Below, in pieces: positions 1-5,059 of a stretch of DNA of 6,184 nucleotides (positions are counted from its first letter, which is position 1; the number at the start of each line of letters is the position of its first letter). The notes under the pieces were generated by a model. That model worked only from the letters and a program-made list of their open reading frames with translations. It was not told where the DNA came from and did no database searches. The position numbers were made by a program, and so were the translations under genes. Origin of the DNA: Spirochaetaceae bacterium (GTDB taxonomy: Bacteria; Spirochaetota; Spirochaetia; Treponematales; Breznakiellaceae); contig JAIRPH010000043.1 in the NCBI GenBank assembly GCA_031257135.1, forward strand, positions 1 through 6,184. The letters are read 5' to 3'.

Positions 1-302
1 CGCTCGCCCCACAAATGTCCCTTAGTTTCATGCTTCTTATTCCACCATTTAGCGAAATTACACTTAATCCACTGCATGATTTTCGATAAAGACACCCCGG
101 GTCCGGGCTTAATGAGAAAATGAATGTGATTATCCATGACGGTAAAGTTCCATAATTTGAAGGAAAACCGTTTTTTCGCCTTAGCCACGAAGTCCAGAAA
201 GCCCTGTTTAAACGCCGGCTCCCGCAAAGCCGGATCGTCATGGTCGATTTTTGAGGTAACGTGATACGTCGCCCCTTCCGTAAGTATGCGTAATGCTCTC
301 AT
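1..302 (-). CDS. Y1/RAYT-type (IS200-like) transposase, 3' end outside the window
   Basis: The minus-strand frame is open from ATG at 302 to the window edge, giving 100 residues starting MRALRILTEGATYHVTSKID. It carries VMDNHIHFLIKPGPG at about residues 54-68. HIH is the HUH-type metal-binding motif of Y1 single-strand transposases, and the following LSKIMQWIK and GHLWGER are typical of REP-associated tyrosine transposases (RAYTs). The catalytic tyrosine lies downstream and is not visible, so activity cannot be judged. Family proteins usually begin with a short lead into G(A/T)YHVT, which supports ATG 302, but there is no good Shine-Dalgarno before it; an in-frame GTG two codons upstream is possible. 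It lies 60 bp after the chemoreceptor stop codon on the same strand with no obvious terminator between, so it may be read through from that gene. RAYTs nick or join single-stranded DNA at short REP palindromes; whether this copy does so is inferred only from family. Confidence 0.88.
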   Translation of the reverse strand, partial: MRALRILTEGATYHVTSKIDHDDPALREPAFKQGFLDFVAKAKKRFSFKLWNFTVMDNHIHFLIKPGPGVSLSKIMQWIKCNFAKWWNKKHETKGHLWGE

Positions 303-348
303 ATCCACTATATGGCATGGGTATGAAATCTGCTTTGGTGTCAGTCAT
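238..348 (-). CDS. Small overlapping ORF, 36 residues, possible leader peptide or gene remnant
   Basis: ATG at 348 is preceded by AAGGA (357-353) four bases upstream, a better ribosome-binding site than that of the transposase it overlaps. The peptide starts MTDTKADFIPMPYSGYESIT and stops with TGA at 240-238. It begins 15 nt after the chemoreceptor stop codon, so it would be translated from the same transcript. It overlaps the first 65 nt of the transposase gene in a different frame. I do not recognise the peptide. It could be a leader that limits transposase translation, the stump of a host gene that once followed the chemoreceptor, or a chance ORF. Confidence 0.35.
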   Translation of the reverse strand: MTDTKADFIPMPYSGYESITHTYGRGDVSRYLKNRP

Positions 349-362
349 CTTTTCCTTCGATG

Positions 363-2438
363 TCAGAGGCTTTTTGCTTGAGCCGCTTCGGTATCGGCGA
401 TTTCTCTGGCGTTTTCGAGGAAACTGGTGATACTGCCGCTGGCGGTTCCCATTTCCCGGATGCTCTCGGTGACGCCCAGAGACAGCTCCCGGAGTTTTTC
501 CATATCCTGTCGGATAGTTTTACTGCGCTGATGAATCGCTCCGCTTCCGTCTCGGACTTGGGCGGTTACGTCCTGAATACCTGTCAGAGCCGTAAGGATT
601 TCCGAACCTCCTATAGACTGCTGTTCTATTGCGTGTTTTATCTCGGTGAAAGAAAAATCCATAGTTTGTATTTCACCGAAGATGACGTCCATTGCGTCTA
701 CGGTTTCGTGGGAGACTCGGTTTATCTGTTCTATTGCCAGCTCCATTTTTTTGATTTCCGTAGAAATCGAGGCTGATTCTTTGGAAGAAAGTTCCGCGAG
801 TTTTCTGATTTCCCCGGCGACGACTGCGAAGCCTCTTCCCGATTCTCCCGCGTGAGCCGCCTCGATTGCCGCGTTCATGGCGAGAATATTGGTCTGTCCC
901 GCGATGTCCGAAATAGTTTTATTCGCGTTTTGCAGGGTCATAGACTGTTCTTCTATCCGGCTCAGTTCTTCTGCGAGTTTGGCGAGCATCGTATGTCCTG
1001 CGGATGCGGACTTGCTGAGGGTATCGGTAGTTTTGCTTGCTCCGGTAATTACCGAGCGGATAGAATTGATGTTCGCCACCATCTCTTCGATAGCCGCGGA
1101 CGATTGGATGATGTGAGCCGCTTGAGACTGCACCGCCTGATCGAGGGCGTTGATGTGGTCAGTTATTTCCTGCAATGAAACCGAAGTATGCTGAACCGAG
1201 TCCATTTGCGCGCCGGCTTTGACTTGCATAGTTTTTATATCGTTTCGGATAATTTGCAGAGATTCCGCTGATTCAGCGATAATCGTGTTGAGCCGTCCGC
1301 TATTTTCAGTCATGCGCGCAAGGTTTATCTGGAGTTCGCCTAAGGACGTACGGAGACTGTCTCTGATTTTGAGTAAGGCTCTCTGCATACTGCCGATATC
1401 ATCGCTTCTGAACTTGTCCACTGATACCGAAAAGTCTTTGTTGGCGATGGCTTCAGCGATGCGTTCAACGTCCCGCATGGGAAGGGTGAGCATCGTATGG
1501 GTGAAACCTACCGCAATGGCCGCGGTCATCGCTAGAAGTCCTGCGCTGATAATGATCAAGCGTATCAGGATGCCGTTGAGTTCAGCGAATACGGCGTCAG
1601 CCGGAATCACTGACGCTAAAATCCAGTCCGCGCCGGGAATGACCGCCGACTGAATGAAGACGTCTTTATCATCTCCTGAGAAGGTTTCTTTGGCGGACAA
1701 TACCGGGTTGCGGTAGCGTTCCAGTCCGTATTCGGTGAAAAAGTTTTTCTTCATTACCGCGTCTTTATCGGGATGGATGATGAACGTACCGTTCCGATCC
1801 AGCAGATAGACTTTCTGCGTGGTTCCCTGTACGCTGTTGAGGATTGCGGCGAAGGAATCAACGGTAATTTCTTCGGCGACGACGCCTATATCTTTTCCGT
1901 TACGATCAAAGACGGTCATTGATAGGGCGATAGTGAGATTCCCTGTCGAGCCTTCGATGTAGGGTTCCGCGTAGGCGATTTGTTCTCCGGCATTTTTTGC
2001 GTTTACGAACCAAGACCGCTGGGTTTGGTCATAATCGCTGTCCGGTATCCAGCGGTCGTTGATTACGAAACAGCCGCCGGGGAGGTTCCATTTTATGTTG
2101 CTTGTATAGTAGAGGTACGAGACGTCCGACAGGGTTTTCATGGTTTGTATGAGGAAGTCTTCCATTTCGGTTTTCGGCAGTTCATCGCTCAAGGCGAGGA
2201 TGGACGTCACTGACGCGGCGGTATTTTTCAGAAGTCCGCCGTGTTCGTTCAGCATGGAGAACACCTCTTTTTGGAGACGGAGCATTGTTTCGTTAGTGTT
2301 CGCCTTTGCCTGTCGGTATGCGATGCTCCGAAGATTGACGAAAAAGATAAGAGACAGTATTATTACCGCCAAGCCGATAATCCCTAAGCACACAGCGCAG
2401 AACATCGCCGCGAATGAAGTCTTTTTTTGGTTTTCCAT
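363..2438 (-). CDS. Methyl-accepting chemotaxis protein with dCache sensor domain
   Basis: This 691-residue inner-membrane chemoreceptor senses a ligand outside the cytoplasm and controls CheA. Order of parts: TM1 about 11-34; periplasmic dCache domain about 40-285, with YDQTQRSWF at 136-144 and AEPYIEGSTGNL at 157-168; TM2 about 288-312; HAMP about 313-366 with P320 and DDIG at 346-349; then a long coiled-coil signalling domain. The hairpin tip QTNILAMNAAIEAAHAGE (515-532), followed by GRGFAVVAGEIRKLAELS, is the near-invariant CheA/CheW-binding region. About 160 residues lie on each side of the tip, near 22 heptads per arm, closer to the long 44H-like class than to the 36H class of E. coli; the count is approximate. 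The C-terminus AKSL lacks a CheR-tethering pentapeptide. ATG 2438 has TAAGG ten bases upstream. In the sensor, Y136, R141 and W143 match the amino-acid-binding dCache motif as I recall it, with F144 and E190 where Y and D are usual. Amino acids are therefore a plausible but unproven ligand class. Confidence 0.96.
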   Translation of the reverse strand: MENQKKTSFAAMFCAVCLGIIGLAVIILSLIFFVNLRSIAYRQAKANTNETMLRLQKEVFSMLNEHGGLLKNTAASVTSILALSDELPKTEMEDFLIQTMKTLSDVSYLYYTSNIKWNLPGGCFVINDRWIPDSDYDQTQRSWFVNAKNAGEQIAYAEPYIEGSTGNLTIALSMTVFDRNGKDIGVVAEEITVDSFAAILNSVQGTTQKVYLLDRNGTFIIHPDKDAVMKKNFFTEYGLERYRNPVLSAKETFSGDDKDVFIQSAVIPGADWILASVIPADAVFAELNGILIRLIIISAGLLAMTAAIAVGFTHTMLTLPMRDVERIAEAIANKDFSVSVDKFRSDDIGSMQRALLKIRDSLRTSLGELQINLARMTENSGRLNTIIAESAESLQIIRNDIKTMQVKAGAQMDSVQHTSVSLQEITDHINALDQAVQSQAAHIIQSSAAIEEMVANINSIRSVITGASKTTDTLSKSASAGHTMLAKLAEELSRIEEQSMTLQNANKTISDIAGQTNILAMNAAIEAAHAGESGRGFAVVAGEIRKLAELSSKESASISTEIKKMELAIEQINRVSHETVDAMDVIFGEIQTMDFSFTEIKHAIEQQSIGGSEILTALTGIQDVTAQVRDGSGAIHQRSKTIRQDMEKLRELSLGVTESIREMGTASGSITSFLENAREIADTEAAQAKSL

Positions 2439-2516
2439 TTTTTTTACGCCTTACTTGTAAAAATTTAAATTATGCTGAAAAAATGTCAGCCTTTTTATTA
2501 TACTTATCTGCATAAA
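2439..2516. other. Gap between lplA and the chemoreceptor gene: weak hairpin and TATAAT box
   Basis: This 78-bp AT-rich gap holds a 5-bp stem, gctga at 2474-2478 with tcagc at 2486-2490 and a 7-nt loop. On the plus strand the stem is followed by CTTTTT; on the minus strand it is followed by ATAATTTAAATTTTT. On the minus strand TATAAT (2502-2497) lies just after the lplA stop codon and could be the -10 box of the chemoreceptor promoter, but I see no good -35 at 16-18 nt. No sigma28-type flagellar promoter is apparent. The stem is short and could act as a weak terminator for the lip operon. It is equally possible that the chemoreceptor gene is partly read from the lip transcript. Confidence 0.35.
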
Positions 2517-3299
2517 CTACCGCTTGTAAAGCCATTCCGAGGAAGCGAACTTGCTGACCCCCAAGTCTTGGGCCCGCCTCTCTTCCGTCTCGGACGGGGC
2601 TTCAGGATGCGCCGGGAAACGCAGAGATAACGCTTGTCTGAACCCTTCGGCAACGGCGGATTCCGCTTCTTCGTAGGAAACCGTCCGTCCCAAAATCGCC
2701 TTGAGACTCGTTACTCTTTCTTTTACGTCCCGAATCAGCGCGGCTTTATCCTGTATTTTAACCAGAGGAACTTTGAGCAGTTCAAACATGAGGTCTGCGT
2801 CGAGGTCTAACAGAATCGTGCCGTGCTGTAAAACACAGCCCATTCTGCGGGTTTGAGCGTTGCCGGAAACTTTTTGCGACGAAGCCTCCGCAAGAATGTC
2901 ATTAACCGGCGCAAAACGCGCGGCAATCCCTAACAAGCCAAGTCCCCGGATAATTCCTGAACAAAGAATCCCGTAAGATTCCCGTATATTGCGTCCCGCA
3001 AGGGGATGAGTAATAGGCATGATGATGCTGTAGGTGAGTTCCGCATGATGAAAAACCGCGCCCCCTCCGGATACGCGGCGGACAATGTCCGCTCCCCGGC
3101 GGCGGCAGGCTTCTACGTCTACCTCATCATCGAGGCTCTGAAAGTAGCCTATCGACACGGTTTCCGGTTTCCACCCGTAAAGCCTCAGCGCGGGGAGAGA
3201 CGCTTCCTGCGCTACCGTTTCCAGCAATGCTTCATCAAGCCCCATATTGTAAAAGCCGGTATGAAAGCCGGTTTTAAGCAAGCGGAACGGGTACGTCAC
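2517..3299 (-). CDS. lplA: Lipoate-protein ligase, catalytic subunit LplA (bipartite type)
   Basis: This protein of 260 residues should activate lipoate with ATP and transfer it to a lysine of lipoyl-domain proteins (E2 subunits or GcvH) in the cytoplasm. Visible hallmarks are NMGLDEALLE at 18-27, RRVSGGGAVFHH at 74-85, ND at 133-134, KVSGNAQ at 143-149 with the lysine expected to contact lipoyl-AMP, and LQHGTILLDLD at 157-167. It ends shortly after SSEWLYKR, without the C-terminal domain of single-chain LplA. Its length fits the catalytic half of split ligases such as that of Thermoplasma. The missing domain is encoded just upstream. The start is GTG 3299, which forms a 4-nt GTGA overlap with the lplB stop and follows an excellent GGAGG (3311-3307) at 7 nt, so translation is coupled. 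LipM-type octanoyltransferases belong to the same fold, but they have a catalytic cysteine where this protein has ND. I therefore favour ligase, with octanoyl transfer as the alternative. Confidence 0.88.
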   Translation of the reverse strand: MTYPFRLLKTGFHTGFYNMGLDEALLETVAQEASLPALRLYGWKPETVSIGYFQSLDDEVDVEACRRRGADIVRRVSGGGAVFHHAELTYSIIMPITHPLAGRNIRESYGILCSGIIRGLGLLGIAARFAPVNDILAEASSQKVSGNAQTRRMGCVLQHGTILLDLDADLMFELLKVPLVKIQDKAALIRDVKERVTSLKAILGRTVSYEEAESAVAEGFRQALSLRFPAHPEAPSETEERRAQDLGVSKFASSEWLYKR

Positions 3300-3583
3300 G
3301 GGATTTCCTCCGGCGGCATCGATCCGAACAACACCGACGCTAGTCCCGCTCCCGAAATGCCGAAGACTTCGACGCCGCTATTCTGAATCAGCCGGTCAAA
3401 GGTATCGGCAAGCGCGTCCGGCGGTATATCAATAAGCCGAGACTCGGCGCGCTCAAAAGCCTCTTCCGGCGCGGCAAAAAAATCGCCCTTGATTCTGATA
3501 GTCTTGATAAGCCCTCTCTCAATATCCGCCTGAATCCGTATCAGTTTGCACCCTTCAGGCTTTCCCGCGCCTTCAATCCGCAT
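3296..3583 (-). CDS. lplB: Lipoate-protein ligase accessory subunit LplB (C-terminal-domain protein)
   Basis: This 95-residue protein corresponds to the C-terminal domain that single-chain lipoate ligases carry. In split ligases it is a separate LplB polypeptide needed for lipoate adenylation. The diagnostic stretch is KLIRIQADIERGLIKTIRI (13-31) followed by GDFF at 33-36 and then PEEAFERAE, which matches the pattern hydrophobic strand, turn, strand, GDFF, helix of Lip_prot_lig_C-like domains. I chose ATG 3583 rather than an in-frame start at 3658: it gives the usual domain length, has GGA six bases upstream, and reduces the overlap with lipA to 11 nt. The longer start would add 25 residues that lie entirely inside lipA in another frame. 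It overlaps lplA downstream by 4 nt, so the three lip genes are tightly coupled and the two ligase halves should be made in similar amounts. The tail after about residue 65 is less recognisable. Confidence 0.82.
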   Translation of the reverse strand: MRIEGAGKPEGCKLIRIQADIERGLIKTIRIKGDFFAAPEEAFERAESRLIDIPPDALADTFDRLIQNSGVEVFGISGAGLASVLFGSMPPEEIP

Positions 3584-4451
3584 CGGCTTTCCGTCCGCGT
3601 TTAACGCTGTCAAAAGCGTCGGACGCCTGATAGCTAGTCCGGGCAAGAGGCGCGGCAATTACCGCCCCAAAGCCCCGACTCAGTCCGGCTTCAGCATAAC
3701 GGTCGAATTGCTCAGGACGCAGATATTCCGTTACCGGAATCTGTTTTGGAGAAGGCTGTAAATACTGACCTATCACGAGAATATCTACGCCGGCTTCTCT
3801 CAGCTCGTCCATAGCGGACAGTACTTCCGGCTCTTTCTCCCCAAGTCCCAAAAGAAGGCTTGATTTCGTTACGGCGACGCCCAGATTCTTTGCCGCCCTG
3901 AGCGTAGCGATACTTTTATCAAAAGACGCCCGGGTATCCCGAATCCATTGCAGAGACCTGACGGTTTCTACGTTATGAGCGACCGCCGCAGGCATAACCG
4001 CCGCAATAGAAGCGATCTCCCGTTGAGTATAGTCCGGTATGAGAACCTCTACGGGAATATCCGGAAGGACTTGTTTTATGCCGGCAACGCAGTCCGTAAA
4101 ATGTCCGGCTCCCCGGTCGGGAAGATCGTCCCTATCTACCGAGGTCAGTATCAGATAGGTAAGCCCCAACTCCAAAGCCGCCTGAGCGATTGCCTTTCCC
4201 TCGCCTGCGCGGACTTCCCGCCCCTGCCGGGCGGCGGACACCGCGCAGAACCGGCAGGCTCTGGTACAGAGGTCGCCGAGAATCATAAACGTCGCGGTCC
4301 CTGCGCCCCAGCACACTCCTTTATTGGGACAGCGCGCTTCGTCGCATACCGTATGAAGGCGGTATCTTTCGAGCGTTTCCGCTACGCGCTTCCAGGTCTC
4401 GCCTGCCGGGACTTTCGCTCGAATCCAGGCGGGCTTATTTAAATATGACAT
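3573..4451 (-). CDS. lipA: Lipoyl synthase LipA (radical SAM)
   Basis: This 292-residue enzyme inserts two sulfur atoms at C6 and C8 of protein-bound octanoyl groups to make lipoyl cofactor. Two iron-sulfur motifs are complete: C36-X4-C41-X5-C47 (CDEARCPNKGVC), specific to lipoyl synthases and ligating the sacrificial auxiliary cluster, and C62-X3-C66-X2-C69 (CTRACRFC), the radical SAM cluster. TSVDRDDLPDRGAGHF (103-118), VEVLIPD, AHNVETV and GQYLQPS follow in normal order. Near the C-terminus RTSYQA (271-276) stands where most LipA proteins have RSSYHA, and APLA replaces the usual GPLV. The motif that supplies a serine ligand to the auxiliary cluster is therefore present in a slightly divergent form. 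I prefer ATG 4451; a TTG at 4478 in the same frame would add nine residues that overlap a TATAAT box. Only a poor GAGATAG lies before ATG 4451. It is the first gene of the lipA-lplB-lplA operon. Confidence 0.95.
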   Translation of the reverse strand: MSYLNKPAWIRAKVPAGETWKRVAETLERYRLHTVCDEARCPNKGVCWGAGTATFMILGDLCTRACRFCAVSAARQGREVRAGEGKAIAQAALELGLTYLILTSVDRDDLPDRGAGHFTDCVAGIKQVLPDIPVEVLIPDYTQREIASIAAVMPAAVAHNVETVRSLQWIRDTRASFDKSIATLRAAKNLGVAVTKSSLLLGLGEKEPEVLSAMDELREAGVDILVIGQYLQPSPKQIPVTEYLRPEQFDRYAEAGLSRGFGAVIAAPLARTSYQASDAFDSVKRGRKADAD

Positions 4452-4466
4452 AGCATATACTATCTC

Positions 4467-4472
4467 ATTATA
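4467..4472 (-). promoter_or_regulatory. lipA: Candidate -10 box of the lip operon, proximal
   Basis: A perfect TATAAT on the minus strand lies 15 nt upstream of the lipA ATG. No convincing -35 is seen at 16-18 nt (best is TTTAGT). If used, the mRNA would have a leader of only about eight bases, which would exclude the weak GAGATAG ribosome-binding site. The call rests on one hexamer in AT-rich DNA. Confidence 0.3.
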
Positions 4473-4544
4473 GAACAAAAAGAAAAGATACTAAAAACGA
4501 TTTTCCTTGATTATCCCTAAATACTATGAGATGGATAAATCGCC

Positions 4545-4550
4545 ATTATA
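4545..4550 (-). promoter_or_regulatory. lipA: Candidate -10 box of the lip operon, distal
   Basis: A second perfect TATAAT on the minus strand would start transcription near 4538 and give a leader of about 87 nt that includes the GAGATAG site before lipA. There is no clear -35. The implied leader contains CATCTCAT near its start, complementary over 7 bp to the ATGAGAT that overlaps the lipA ribosome-binding site, so a long-range fold could hide that site. Confidence 0.3.
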
Positions 4551-4605
4551 TATATTTTTTCAGCTAAAAGTATGATTATCGAATACGCTCAGTTGCTCTT
4601 AAAAA

Positions 4606-4680
4606 GGGCTAAACCCGAGTTCGCGCCTCGCGCTATGTCAATGACCCGCTAAACCAGCGCGGGGATATTGCGTTTAGCCG
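4606..4680. repeat. Cluster of GCTAAACC repeats and short hairpins
   Basis: GGGCTAAACCC at 4606-4616 can fold as GGG/CCC around a 5-nt loop. The second copy sits in the loop of the CCCGC/GCGGG hairpin (4645-4663). The third copy, inverted at 4672-4679, can pair with the first over 8 bp (GGCTAAAC with GTTTAGCC). The arrangement resembles a small palindromic intergenic element or a folded RNA leader, but nothing identifies its function. Two GCTAAACC copies in 75 bp are more than expected by chance, though the motif is short. Confidence 0.45.
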
Positions 4681-4762
4681 ATTGTGATTTCTTTCCGTTG
4701 TTCATCCAGTCCAGTCTGAAGACAGTATTTCCCTATATTTTTACTTGGCGCAATTCGGTCTG

Positions 4763-4791
4763 TTGACTTGCTGTTTATCCTATGCTATTAT
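4763..4791 (+). promoter_or_regulatory. Sigma70-like promoter of tRNA-Arg
   Basis: TTGACT at 4763-4768 and TATTAT at 4786-4791 are separated by exactly 17 nt, each differing from consensus at one base. The predicted start, about 4798, lies four bases before the mature tRNA 5' end, as is usual for stable RNA genes. Confidence 0.85.
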
Positions 4792-4801
4792 TCTTATATA
4801 C

Positions 4802-4874
4802 GGTCCAGTAGCTCAGTGGATAGAGCGACCGCCTCCTAAGCGGTAGGTCGATGGTTCGATTCCATTCTGGATCA
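4802..4874 (+). tRNA. tRNA-Arg (anticodon CCU)
   Basis: A full cloverleaf can be drawn: acceptor GGTCCAG/CTGGATC (4802-4808 with 4867-4873, one G-U), D stem GCTC/GAGC, anticodon stem ACCGC/GCGGT (4828-4832 with 4840-4844) around loop CTCCTAA, variable loop AGGTC, and T stem GATGG/CCATT with loop TTCGATT. The anticodon CCU at 4835-4837 reads the arginine codon AGG. The discriminator base is A4874; CCA is not encoded (AGAA follows), so it must be added enzymatically. The gene stands alone, with no second tRNA in the window. Confidence 0.97.
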
Positions 4875-4899
4875 GAACGTACCTTATAACGCTGAATAT

Positions 4900-4944
4900 A
4901 CAAGCCCGCTCTCGGCTGACCAGCGTCAGACCCGCGGGGCTTGT
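4900..4944 (+). other. 45-nt hairpin downstream of tRNA-Arg
   Basis: ACAAGCCC (4900-4907) pairs perfectly with GGGCTTGT (4937-4944). The stem continues two pairs past a bulged G, and a nested hairpin GGCTGAC/GTCAG(A)CC with loop CAGC (4914-4932) fills the inside. An outer AACGC (4888-4892)/GCGTT (4954-4958) pair could extend it. The hairpin is strong, but no run of T follows on either strand, so it is not a standard intrinsic terminator. It could trim or stop the tRNA transcript, or be a palindromic repeat or small RNA element. Nothing in the sequence decides between these. Confidence 0.6.
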
Positions 4945-4968
4945 TCCAGTCCGGCGTTTCAAAAATCC

Positions 4969-4997
4969 TTGTATTTAGGCAGAAGGCGGTGTAATAT
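4969..4997 (+). promoter_or_regulatory. Candidate promoter of the lipoprotein gene
   Basis: TTGTAT (4969-4974) and TAATAT (4992-4997) are 17 nt apart. The match to consensus is modest, but transcription would start near 5004, giving a 56-nt leader. Read-through from the tRNA promoter is the alternative. Confidence 0.4.
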
Positions 4998-5003
4998 GAA
5001 ATA

Positions 5004-5019
5004 TCTGCGGTTTCGCAGA
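5004..5019 (+). promoter_or_regulatory. 6-bp hairpin in the lipoprotein mRNA leader
   Basis: TCTGCG (5004-5009) pairs perfectly with CGCAGA (5014-5019) around loop GTTT. It coincides with the predicted transcription start, so it would cap the 5' end of the mRNA and could protect it from decay. It is 29 nt upstream of the ribosome-binding site GGAGG and does not cover it. Confidence 0.45.
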
Positions 5020-5059
5020 GAGCTTGCGGTTTATCTTTAGCTGAAATCGGAGGTTTCCC

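Larger units (their letters stand above)
4473..4762. other. Intergenic region between lipA and tRNA-Arg with short repeats
   Basis: I find no convincing gene in this stretch. A 26-codon plus-strand ORF at 4572-4652 (MIIEYAQLLLKRAKPEF...) has no ribosome-binding site and is probably chance. The left half is AT-rich. The right half, 4606-4680, contains GCTAAACC twice in direct orientation exactly 40 bp apart (4608-4615 and 4648-4655), and the inverted copy GTTTAGC at 4672-4678. It also contains a hairpin CCCGC (4645-4649) with GCGGG (4659-4663). No riboswitch family that I know fits. Confidence 0.5.

Noticed and set aside
360..776. Plus-strand ORFs opposite the chemoreceptor (360-776 and others up to 2460)
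   Set aside because: They are antisense to a well-supported chemoreceptor gene, show no recognisable domains, and are products of its regular codon pattern.
2517..3299. LplA read as a LipM-type octanoyltransferase
   Set aside because: The region where LipM has its catalytic cysteine carries ND, as in ligases, and the neighbouring LplB is the expected partner of a split ligase. Octanoyl transfer remains an alternative.
3584..3658. Longer lplB starting at 3658
   Set aside because: The extra 25 residues overlap lipA in another frame and do not resemble the domain; ATG 3583 gives the normal length and spacing.
4606..4680. CRISPR array
   Set aside because: Only 8-base repeats, two direct copies and one inverted, with no regular spacers and no cas gene.
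4802..4874. tRNA-Arg as an integrated-element attachment site
   Set aside because: I find no repeat of the tRNA 3' end elsewhere in the window and no integrase gene, so there is no evidence of integration here.
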